Positions 26,285 through 32,854 of a stretch of DNA of 64,000 nt are shown here, piece by piece. The DNA comes from DASZTV01 sp035550655 (GTDB lineage: Bacteria; Actinomycetota; Actinomycetes; JAFAQI01). The position numbers were made by a program, and so were the translations under genes. The notes under the pieces were generated by a model. The model worked only from the letters and a program-made list of their open reading frames with translations, ran no database searches and was not told the origin of the DNA. Location: positions 76,012 to 140,011 of the forward strand of contig DASZOU010000016.1 of assembly GCA_035550655.1 (NCBI GenBank), read 5' to 3'. Numbering within the stretch: the first letter of the stretch is position 1; each line of letters starts with the position of its first letter.

Positions 26285-26308
26285 TGTCCCCCGCAGGACC
26301 TGCACGTG

Positions 26309-26593
26309 TCAGACGAGCGCCATCGAGTCGAGCAGCGCACGCCTTCCCGCGTCGGTCGCTACCGTGATACACACGCCGTTGTCCAGACGCCGGCAAAGCA
26401 ACAAGCAGTCGGAGACTGCCGATGAGGCCTCTGGGATGTAGGTCGTCACCGCGCTCAGGTCGAGCTCGACTCGACTGGGCCAGTCCCGCATCACCTCGCG
26501 ACAGACGCTGCCGAGAGCAAGCGCCGCCGCGCTGTCGAGCAACCCGTCGATGCTGACTCGAGCGACCTCACCGCGCTGATAGACCACGCTCAT
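26309..26593 (-). CDS. Small STAS-like protein
   Basis: 94 residues. RGEVARVSIDGLLDSAAA and RVELDLSAVTTYIPEASSAVSDCLLLCRR follow the beta-strand/helix order of a STAS domain, but the phospho-site motif D-S-S/T-G is absent. ATG at 26593 has GGAGG ten bases upstream. It lies just before the response-regulator gene on the same strand (24-base gap) and may be cotranscribed with it. Its role may be to bind an anti-sigma or kinase-like partner not encoded here (inference). Confidence 0.68.
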   Translation of the reverse strand: MSVVYQRGEVARVSIDGLLDSAAALALGSVCREVMRDWPSRVELDLSAVTTYIPEASSAVSDCLLLCRRLDNGVCITVATDAGRRALLDSMALV

Positions 26594-26654
26594 ACGTTGG
26601 CCACCTCCTCGTCCAATGATGGGGAGGGCGTACGACGTCTTCGCGCCGGGCTGA

Positions 26655-26707
26655 TGACGGTTTCGTGACGGTCGTCACGGTGCGTCGACCCGTCACAAGA
26701 TCGTCAC
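26655..26707. promoter_or_regulatory. Two opposed pairs of 11-bp-phased CGTCA boxes
   Basis: TGACGG occurs at 26655-26660 and 26666-26671 (11 bases apart); its complement CCGTCA type sites follow as CGTCAC at 26673-26678, 26691-26696 and 26702-26707 (the last two 11 apart). The block sits between the leftward STAS/two-component genes and a rightward small gene. The tandem half-sites match those at 23631-23647. An OmpR-family dimer would fit each pair. Autoregulation of the two-component operon is the simplest reading (inference). Confidence 0.55.
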
Positions 26708-26751
26708 GCGGCGCGCGCGGAATCGCCATGAAGGCTTGCCAGGGTGGAGGA

Positions 26752-26955
26752 ATGCACAGCTACGTGAGGCCTGAAGAACCAACCGCGCGGGCGGTATGGA
26801 TCGTCTGTCTCGAATGCCGCTCGTCGCGGGCCGTGGCAACCCGGTCCGAGTACATGCGGTTCGACGAGGTTCACCGCCAGATGTGTGGCCGGAACGCGAC
26901 CGTGACCGCGATGTTCGGTGACTTCGACCAAGTGCTTGGTTTGCCCGCGTCTTGA
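26752..26955 (+). CDS. Small Cys-containing hypothetical protein
   Basis: 67 residues from ATG 26752 (MHSYVRPEEPTARAVWIV). It has CLEC and a later Cys (HRQMCGRNA), which could be a small metal site or simply chance. A GGTGGAGG sequence lies just before the start; an in-frame ATG at 26728 adds eight residues. It is divergent from the STAS gene and downstream of the CGTCA boxes, which may control it. I do not recognise the family. Confidence 0.5.
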   Translation: MHSYVRPEEPTARAVWIVCLECRSSRAVATRSEYMRFDEVHRQMCGRNATVTAMFGDFDQVLGLPAS

Positions 26956-26979
26956 AGCACGGCGGCAGCGGACCGACGC

Positions 26980-27780
26980 CTACGCGTGCAGGTCGCGCCT
27001 GTGGAACGCAGCCACGCCGGCTGCCACGGTCACCAAGCTGACCGCGACCAGTACGCCGACCTCCTTCCCGTCAAAGCCGCCGGTCAGCGGGTCACCGGCG
27101 AGATACCAGCGCCACAGCGTGAGCGGGCGCACGTCGTACAGCGGGTGCACGGTCGCGCTCAACCCGTACACGACGTAGGAGACGAACGTGTATCCGGCAG
27201 TGGCCGCGATGCCGACCGAACGGTGACCCGTGGCGGCAGCGATCGCCTGGGCACCGAGGCCCAACGCCGTACACAACAACCCCATCTGCATGCAGGTCGC
27301 GACCAGGTTGCCGTAGGGAAGCGCCAAGTGCGACGGATCCCGAAGCGCGACGATCGCCGCTGTGCAAGCAAGCGTCAAGACCGACACCCCGATGACGACG
27401 GCGAAGGCCTTCTCGATGTAGAGGCGGCCGCGCGCCACCGGCTGCGACAGCAGCAGGTCGAGGGTGCGGTCCTCTTCCTCGCCCGCGACCGAGCTTGCAC
27501 CCCGTCCGATCGCGAAGACGAGCAAAACGGCGGGCAGGAAGAACGCGAATAGCTGCGTCCTGAGATACCCGGACGGCGAGGTGAGGCTGGAGCCGCCGAG
27601 CAGAGCCTGCAGCGTGGGCGACATGTCGCCGTACACCTTGTCGAGAGAGGGGTTCGCCCGAACCGTCGGGTAGATCGCTGCGATCCCGGCGACCAGCCCC
27701 GCGACGGACGCCGCCCACATCAGCAGCGAGGTACGGCGAAGCCTCAGGTCGCTGGCGGTGACGCCGAGTGCGCTCTTCAC
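26980..27780 (-). CDS. ABC-2 type transporter permease
   Basis: 266 residues with about six membrane helices (LMWAASVAGLVAGIAAIYP; LFAFFLPAVLLVFAIG; VVIGVSVLTLACTAAIVAL; LVTVAAGVAAF). The loop GEEEDRTLDLLLSQPVARGRLYIEKA is typical of ABC-2 exporter permeases of the antibiotic or lipid type. It starts with GTG at 27780 and overlaps the ATPase stop (GTGA). With the upstream ATPase it forms a simple two-gene exporter; the substrate is unknown. Confidence 0.9.
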   Translation of the reverse strand: MKSALGVTASDLRLRRTSLLMWAASVAGLVAGIAAIYPTVRANPSLDKVYGDMSPTLQALLGGSSLTSPSGYLRTQLFAFFLPAVLLVFAIGRGASSVAGEEEDRTLDLLLSQPVARGRLYIEKAFAVVIGVSVLTLACTAAIVALRDPSHLALPYGNLVATCMQMGLLCTALGLGAQAIAAATGHRSVGIAATAGYTFVSYVVYGLSATVHPLYDVRPLTLWRWYLAGDPLTGGFDGKEVGVLVAVSLVTVAAGVAAFHRRDLHA

Positions 27781-28676
27781 GCGAAGAACGCATCCTCTAG
27801 GTCGGCGTGAGCGATGTCGAACGCGGTGACGGCGAAGTCCGCGACTCGCTTCACGAGCGCGTCCATGTCACCGGAGCAGGCAAAGGCCACAACCCCACCG
27901 TCGGCGACGACATCGGCCACTCCGGGCACCGCCGCGATCGCTTGAGCGATAGCCGGCAGGTCCTCGGGGTTTCGCGGCCTGATCCGCCCCCGGCGCCGTG
28001 ACCGAGCCCGAATCGCGTCGACGTCGTCGACCACCGCGACCCGACCGTCGCGAAGCAACGCGACGCGGCGTGCGACCTGCTCGACTTCGGACATCACGTG
28101 GCTGGACAACAGGACCGCTGCGCCCTCCTCGGCGCGCTCTTCGACGATCTCAGCGAAGATCCGCTGGACGAGCGGATCCAGGCCACTGGTGGGCTCGTCG
28201 AGCACCAGGAGGTCCGCCGGCGGCGCGAGCGAGATCAGCAGACCGAGTTTCTGCTTGTTGCCCTTGGACAGGTCGCCGACCCGCCGCGACAGGTCGAGGT
28301 CAAGGCGCTCGGCCAGCGCATGGACGCGCGCCATCCGCCCCTCGCCGCGAGCGAAGGTGAAGCGGTCATACGCCTGCAGACCCGTCAGCTGGCGCGGAAT
28401 GACGAGCTCACCCGGCAGGTACGTCGCGCGCCTCCTGACCTCGACCGAGTCGCGCACGCTGTCGAAACCCAGCACCGTAACCGCACCGACGGTCGGACGG
28501 ATGAAGTCGAGCAGCACACGCATGAACGTCGTCTTGCCGGCGCCGTTGGCACCAACCAGGGCGAGGATCTCGCCCCGCGCGACGTCGAGGTCAATGTCGG
28601 TGATGCCGCGCGAAGTTCCGTAGGACTTCCACAGCGACCGCGCCTGGATCGCCGCAACCGTCCCGGGACCCCCCAC
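27777..28676 (-). CDS. ABC transporter ATP-binding protein
   Basis: 299 residues. Walker A is GANGAGKTT, the signature is LSKGNKQKLG, Walker B is LLVLDEPTSGLDP, and the switch His is in LLSSHVMSE. The C-terminal 80 residues form the extra domain common in drug-exporter ATPases. The GTG at 28676 is only six bases behind a TAGAGT -10-like hexamer, so the mRNA may be leaderless. A perfect palindrome (28686-28705) overlaps that promoter, implying repression by a MarR- or GntR-type protein. Confidence 0.94.
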   Translation of the reverse strand: MGGPGTVAAIQARSLWKSYGTSRGITDIDLDVARGEILALVGANGAGKTTFMRVLLDFIRPTVGAVTVLGFDSVRDSVEVRRRATYLPGELVIPRQLTGLQAYDRFTFARGEGRMARVHALAERLDLDLSRRVGDLSKGNKQKLGLLISLAPPADLLVLDEPTSGLDPLVQRIFAEIVEERAEEGAAVLLSSHVMSEVEQVARRVALLRDGRVAVVDDVDAIRARSRRRGRIRPRNPEDLPAIAQAIAAVPGVADVVADGGVVAFACSGDMDALVKRVADFAVTAFDIAHADLEDAFFA

Positions 28677-28682
28677 GCTGCC

Positions 28683-28705
28683 ACTCTATTGCATTACTGC
28701 AATAG
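28683..28705 (-). promoter_or_regulatory. Palindromic operator overlapping the exporter promoter
   Basis: CTATTGCA-TTAC-TGCAATAG (28686-28705) is a perfect palindrome with eight-base arms. The hexamer TAGAGT on the minus strand (28688 to 28683) overlaps its edge and ends six bases before the GTG of the ATPase gene, compatible with leaderless transcription. The core ATTGCA-N4-TGCAAT matches the site before the MarR gene (20655-20670) except for one base. A repressor bound here would cover the -10 region. The divergent gene at 28812 could also be affected. Confidence 0.65.
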
Positions 28706-28811
28706 ATGTTTGTAGGCATGCTTCGGCAGGAAGGGGTGATAGGTGAGAGGCACATGATCGAGTTCCTCGGCGGCAGCGACACCGCCGACCGAGTCCCGAT
28801 GGGGCAAGCCG

Positions 28812-29267
28812 ATGCCGACTAACCCGGGTCCCCCGTCGCAGTCGGCGCATTCCGCCACCGTATGGAACTGGACGGCGGTGGTCGTCATATGTGGGGCGAC
28901 CATCCTCGGTGGAATCGCCCTCATCGAGTGGGTGTGGCCCTTGTTCTGGGCCGCAGTCGGACTCGCCATCGGAGGCGCGGTCTTCGCGTGGCGTACCGGC
29001 ATCATGGCTGCCACGAGCGAGTGGCACCCACCTGACCCACCGAGCTCGCAACCCTCGGCTCGGACCCGAGCGCGGTCGAGCAACGAACAACCGATGCTGA
29101 GCTGCAAAGAAGAACGTGACCCCGGCGCTGGCGGGGCGCTCGGAGTCCGCACCCACCAGCCCAACCCGCAGGCGCAGGCGTCGCACCACCCCGGGATGCT
29201 GGCAGCTCTCGTCGCCGGACTCGGAACGGCGGCCGGAGTCACCTGGCGGAAGGCTCATCACCGATGA
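28812..29267 (+). CDS. Two-helix membrane protein with polar C-terminal extension
   Basis: 151 residues. Two adjacent membrane helices (WTAVVVICGATILGGIALI and PLFWAAVGLAIGGAVFAW) follow a short polar N-terminus. The spacing of His and Trp (HSATVWNW) and the helix pair recall small actinobacterial HGxxPAAW proteins, but the motif is largely lost. A low-complexity polar stretch and a final short hydrophobic segment follow. The stop overlaps the next gene ATG (ATGA), supporting translation to the end. Function unknown; the start could differ because no good ribosome-binding site precedes 28812. Confidence 0.6.
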   Translation: MPTNPGPPSQSAHSATVWNWTAVVVICGATILGGIALIEWVWPLFWAAVGLAIGGAVFAWRTGIMAATSEWHPPDPPSSQPSARTRARSSNEQPMLSCKEERDPGAGGALGVRTHQPNPQAQASHHPGMLAALVAGLGTAAGVTWRKAHHR

Positions 29268-29629
29268 CTACGCGAGTCGCCGCCACCCTGCTGCGCAGCC
29301 TCGCAGCAACCCGCGCCCTCGCGTCCGTGGCGCTTCTGGCCCGTCCTGACGTCGTCGCGCGCAGCGCCGCCTCACCGTCTCCGCGACGTCCGCCACGCTG
29401 GGTCGTGCGCCTGCTCGCCGGTCGAGTGCTCCTGCAGGCAACCGTGCAGGTCGCCCATCCGACCCGCCCGGTCGGCTACGGCGGAGCCGCGGTCGACGCT
29501 GCCCACGCTGCCAGCCTTCTCCCGGTGCTCGTCGGCGACTCGCGCTACCGACGAGGCGCAGCGATCAGCGCACTCGAGGCGATCGCAGCCGCCGGCGCAA
29601 CCTACCTGCTCTCGCGCCAGCTGCCCTGA
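29264..29629 (+). CDS. Small Ala-rich membrane protein
   Basis: 121 residues, Ala/Arg-rich with three or four weak hydrophobic segments (ATLLRSLAATRALASVALLA; LLAGRVLLQATVQVA; AHAASLLPVLVG; ALEAIAAAGATYLL). It overlaps the preceding gene by four bases (ATGA), so the two are probably translated together. No family recognised. The polar, Arg-Pro-rich stretch near residues 38-46 may be a cytoplasmic loop. Confidence 0.6.
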   Translation: MTTRVAATLLRSLAATRALASVALLARPDVVARSAASPSPRRPPRWVVRLLAGRVLLQATVQVAHPTRPVGYGGAAVDAAHAASLLPVLVGDSRYRRGAAISALEAIAAAGATYLLSRQLP

Positions 29630-29645
29630 GACAAGCCCGGAATTC

Positions 29646-29720
<75 letters not shown>

Positions 29721-29801
29721 GGATGAAGCGCCAGCGAGTCTAGCCGAGCCGCGAGTGCCATTGCGCCGTGCTCCAGCCCGCAGCAATGGCAATCGGCGGC
29801 G

Positions 29802-30443
29802 TCAGCGGGCGTCGTCGCCGGTCTCCTCCTCGGGCGGGCTGCCGGCGTTGTGCTCCTCGATGCGCCAGCCGCGCCCGATGTTCGCCAGCAAGGACCACCG
29901 GCAGTTCGACAGCGGCGCCAGCCGCCACCAGGTGTCGGGGTGCATGTCGATCATCGTGCCGATCGTGGCGCGGGCGGCGCTGCCATGCGTCACCGCCACA
30001 AGCAGCGCCCCCGGCCCGAGACGCTGCACCCACTCGTCGATGCACTCCAGGCAGCGGGCGCCCACCTCGGCGTAGGTCTCGCCACCGCCGCGCCGGGCGT
30101 CCTCCCCCGCCTGCCAGCGGGCGTACTCGTCGCTGAACCGGGATCGGGCCTCCGCCCGGGTCAGCCCTTCCCACGCCCCCAGGTTGATCTCGCGCAACCG
30201 CGGGTCGACCGCGACCTCAAGACCGCACTCCGCACCGACCATCGCCGCGGTGTCGAGTGCCCGCGACAGGTCCGACGAGACGATCGCGTCCGGTTTCATC
30301 GGCGCGATGGCGCCCGCCACGGCCTCGGCCTGCGCTCGCCCGATGACGTCGAGCTGAGACTCGGTCTGGCCCTGGAAGCGGCCGTTCGCATTCCACTCGG
30401 TGCGGCCGTGCCGCAGCAGCAGCACCTGTTGCATCTGGGTCAT
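29802..30443 (-). CDS. Histidine phosphatase family protein, GpgP-like
   Basis: 213 residues. The catalytic RHG motif is in VLLLRHGRTEWNANGRFQGQ, a second Arg in SSDLSRALDTA, Glu in LREINLGAWEG and the second catalytic His in VAVTHGSAAR. This is the phosphoglycerate-mutase-like fold. The order nadD-(LCP)-rsfS-phosphatase matches the actinobacterial locus whose phosphatase (Rv2419c in M. tuberculosis) is glucosyl-3-phosphoglycerate phosphatase GpgP. That role is inferred from context. It overlaps rsfS by four bases. Confidence 0.9.
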   Translation of the reverse strand: MTQMQQVLLLRHGRTEWNANGRFQGQTESQLDVIGRAQAEAVAGAIAPMKPDAIVSSDLSRALDTAAMVGAECGLEVAVDPRLREINLGAWEGLTRAEARSRFSDEYARWQAGEDARRGGGETYAEVGARCLECIDEWVQRLGPGALLVAVTHGSAARATIGTMIDMHPDTWWRLAPLSNCRWSLLANIGRGWRIEEHNAGSPPEEETGDDAR

Positions 30444-30838
30444 GACGCCGGCGACTGGTGCGATTCGGCCGGCGGCAGTGCATCAGCCGGCAACGGCAGC
30501 GACGGGCAGTCCTTCCAGAGCCGCTCAAGTGAGTAGTAGGTGCGCTCCTCCGAGTGCTGCACGTGCACGACGATGTCGAGGAAGTCGAGCAGCACCCACC
30601 GGCCTTCTTCCTGGCCTTCACGGCGTACCGGCTTCGCTCCGAGCTTGAGCAACCGCTCCTCGATCGCATCGACGATCGCGCGAACCTGGCGTTCGTTCGG
30701 TGCCGACGCGAGAACGAAACAGTCGGTGATCACCAGCTGCTCGCTGACATCGATGATCACCAGGTCGGTCGCCTGCTTGTCAGCCGCCACGCTCACCGCG
30801 GCCTCCGCGAGCTCCACACTTCGCGCGCTTGCACTCAT
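30440..30838 (-). CDS. rsfS: Ribosomal silencing factor RsfS
   Basis: 132 residues. Family marks are VIIDVSEQLVITDCFVLASAPNERQVRAI (the D-x-x-V-I-x-S-G-like strand), EGQEEGRWVLLDFLDIVVHV and the tail EERTYYSLERLWKDCP. RsfS binds uL14 on the 50S subunit and blocks subunit joining when nutrients are scarce. ATGA overlaps join it to both neighbours. Its place after nadD is conserved across bacteria. Confidence 0.96.
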   Translation of the reverse strand: MSASARSVELAEAAVSVAADKQATDLVIIDVSEQLVITDCFVLASAPNERQVRAIVDAIEERLLKLGAKPVRREGQEEGRWVLLDFLDIVVHVQHSEERTYYSLERLWKDCPSLPLPADALPPAESHQSPAS

Positions 30839-32157
30839 GGCCTGTAGTCCGATCCGAGAATCACGACATATCTCGCGACGCTCTGGTTGATGTCGCTCAG
30901 TCGTACGTCCCCGGCCGGCAATCCGAGCGCCTTCGCAAGCGCGCGGCCCTGGTCGGCATCGCTGTCACGGAAGATGTCGATCTGCGAGCGCGCGTTGGAG
31001 AAGCTCGGCGCGTTGCCACTGCCGGCGTACGTGAATCCGTTCGCAGTGAGCCGCGAGCATGCCGTTCCGACCAGACCAGGCACGCCGATGCCGTTGAGGA
31101 CGAACACGGACGCGTGCTGGGTGTTCGCGTTGTTCGGCAGCGAGTTCGCGAGGCGGGTGTCGACGAGCTGCTTGATGCCGCTCGGTGAACTGTCCGCACG
31201 GTACGACGCGACGGCACCGCCCGCGTCGATCGCCGTCACGGGGAGGTCGGTCGGAAACACGCCCGCTTCGGTCTGGTCGTACCTTGCGATGTCGGTGAGC
31301 AGCTGCGCGAGCCGGTCCGTGCCGACGGTCGACTGGGCGCTCCTGGGCAGCTGGCGGATCAGCGCCTCGACTCCGGTCTGGGTCCGGGGCAGCGCCTGAA
31401 TCGTCGCGTCGACGACCGCCTGCAGCCGCGCGAGGACGCCCGCCGCGCCTTCGCGCGCCGGGTGGTACGTCGCGTACTCCAGCGCCTGGGTGCCGTTGAG
31501 GTGCTGGTTGGGTCCCTGCGCGACGAGGATCCGGCCACCGCCGCCCGCGGTCCGCTGGATCACGTCGGTGTCCACATTGACCGTGATCCCACCGAGCGTG
31601 TTGACGAGCGTGACCAGTTGGGCCTCGGTGATCACCCACGAGCCGTCGATCGTCACCCCGCCGAGCACATCCGACAGCGCGTTGCGCGAGGCGGTTTCAC
31701 CATTCGGCAACGCCAGGATCGACCCGAAGTTCTGGGAGCCATAGCCGCAGACGTCGGTGATCAGGCGGTCCGGGATCAGCACCTCGAGACCCTGTTTGCT
31801 CGAGGGATCCGCGGCGAGCAGCACCGAGCCGGCCGCGGCCCGGTTGGAGGCCTGCAGCTGCAGCAGCAGCGTCATCTGCGTGCGCTTGCCGTTGCCCGAA
31901 TCGGTGACGACGTGATGCACACCGACGATCAGAGTCACGATCCCGGCGATCGCCAGACCCGCAACCCCGAGCCCGCCGGCGACGCCGAGCTTGCGGCGCT
32001 GCTGGCGCTTGCGCTGGCGGCGCTCCTCACGACGGCTCAGCACCGGCGAGATCACCAGATCGGAGGTCGGCGGCGGGCCCAACGACGGCGGCCGCAGCCT
32101 CGGATCGCGTCCGGGCGCAGGCGCCGGCTCCCGGCCGGCTCGCCGCTTGCCGGTCAC
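30835..32157 (-). CDS. LytR-CpsA-Psr (LCP) family protein with LytR_C domain
   Basis: 440 residues. A basic cytoplasmic N-terminus (RREERRQRKRQQRRKL) precedes one membrane helix (about 55-78), an LCP-type domain (about 90-270) and a C-terminal LytR_C domain (SVFVLNGIGVPGLVGTACSRL to YVVILGSDY). LCP enzymes attach teichoic acids, arabinogalactan or capsule to peptidoglycan. The usual R-S-D motif after the first strand is not evident (RTQMTLLLQLQ), so activity is uncertain. The gene lies between nadD and rsfS with four-base overlaps, as seen in several actinobacteria. Confidence 0.87.
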   Translation of the reverse strand: MTGKRRAGREPAPAPGRDPRLRPPSLGPPPTSDLVISPVLSRREERRQRKRQQRRKLGVAGGLGVAGLAIAGIVTLIVGVHHVVTDSGNGKRTQMTLLLQLQASNRAAAGSVLLAADPSSKQGLEVLIPDRLITDVCGYGSQNFGSILALPNGETASRNALSDVLGGVTIDGSWVITEAQLVTLVNTLGGITVNVDTDVIQRTAGGGGRILVAQGPNQHLNGTQALEYATYHPAREGAAGVLARLQAVVDATIQALPRTQTGVEALIRQLPRSAQSTVGTDRLAQLLTDIARYDQTEAGVFPTDLPVTAIDAGGAVASYRADSSPSGIKQLVDTRLANSLPNNANTQHASVFVLNGIGVPGLVGTACSRLTANGFTYAGSGNAPSFSNARSQIDIFRDSDADQGRALAKALGLPAGDVRLSDINQSVARYVVILGSDYRP

Positions 32158-32768
32158 TCGCCCGCTCCGGCGTACAGGCGGCGCTTGGAGATGTACTGCA
32201 CGATCCCGTCCGGCACGAGGTACCAGATCGGGTCGCCGGCGCGAACCCGAGCGCGGCAGTCGGTGGAGCTGATCGCGAGCGCCGGCACCTCGACGAGCGT
32301 CACCGCCCCCACCGGGAACCCGGCGTCGGACAGATCGTGGCCGGGCCGGGTCACGCCGATGAAGTGCGCCATCTCGAACAGCTCGTCGGAGCGGTGCCAG
32401 CCGAGGATCGCCTCGAGGGCATCGGCGCCGGTGATGAAGAACAGCTCCACCGCTTCGCCGTAACGGGCTCGGAGGTCGTGGAGGGTGTCGACCGTGTACG
32501 TCGGCCCGGGACGATCGATGTCGACCCTGCTGACCGAGAACCGCGGGTTCGACGCGGTCGCGATCACCGTCATGAGGTAGCGGTCCTCAGCGGGGCTGAC
32601 CGGCGCATGGGTCTTCTGCCACGGCTGGCCGGTGGGCACGAACACCACCTCGTCGAGGCTGAATCGGCTGGCAACCTCGCTGGCGGCTACCAGGTGACCG
32701 TGGTGGACCGGATCGAACGTCCCGCCCATGACGCCAAGGCGATGCGGCGAGGTCGAAGTGCCGCTCAC
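32154..32768 (-). CDS. nadD: Nicotinate-nucleotide adenylyltransferase NadD
   Basis: 204 residues. The nucleotidyltransferase motif GGTFDPVHHGHLV has the T/HxGH signature; ISSTDCRARVRAGDPIWYLVP is the second ATP-binding motif (ISSTxxR). It makes deamido-NAD from nicotinate mononucleotide and ATP. The GTG at 32768 gives a short extension before the conserved core; a TAGCCT hexamer eight bases upstream could be a -10 for a nearly leaderless message. Overlap GTGA with the LCP gene. Confidence 0.96.
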   Translation of the reverse strand: MSGTSTSPHRLGVMGGTFDPVHHGHLVAASEVASRFSLDEVVFVPTGQPWQKTHAPVSPAEDRYLMTVIATASNPRFSVSRVDIDRPGPTYTVDTLHDLRARYGEAVELFFITGADALEAILGWHRSDELFEMAHFIGVTRPGHDLSDAGFPVGAVTLVEVPALAISSTDCRARVRAGDPIWYLVPDGIVQYISKRRLYAGAGE

Positions 32769-32794
32769 GTCTTGGGAGGCTACCGGCGCAAACG

Positions 32795-32833
32795 ACGGTG
32801 GGGGCGTACCGGAGCCCGGTACGCCCCCACCGT
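32795..32833 (-). terminator. Strong hairpin after the LPXTG gene
   Basis: Perfect inverted repeat with 18-base arms (32795-32812 and 32816-32833) around a three-base loop, GC-rich and beginning ACGGTGGGGGCG. It lies 22 bases beyond the stop of the surface-protein gene and before nadD, both leftward. No T-run follows, so it is of the GC-hairpin type common in actinobacteria. It isolates the surface-protein transcript from nadD. Confidence 0.85.
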
Positions 32834-32854
32834 GTTGTGGGTCTAGTTACCTAG

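Noticed and set aside
28754..28822. 22-codon frame (MIEFLGGSDTADRV...) before the gene at 28812, with GAGAGG upstream
   Set aside because: A leader peptide is possible, but the peptide resembles nothing and overlaps the next start out of frame; evidence too weak for a feature.
28694..29242. Minus-strand frame opposite the small membrane-protein genes
   Set aside because: The plus-strand genes have membrane helices and an ATGA overlap; the minus frame is low complexity and crosses the operator region.
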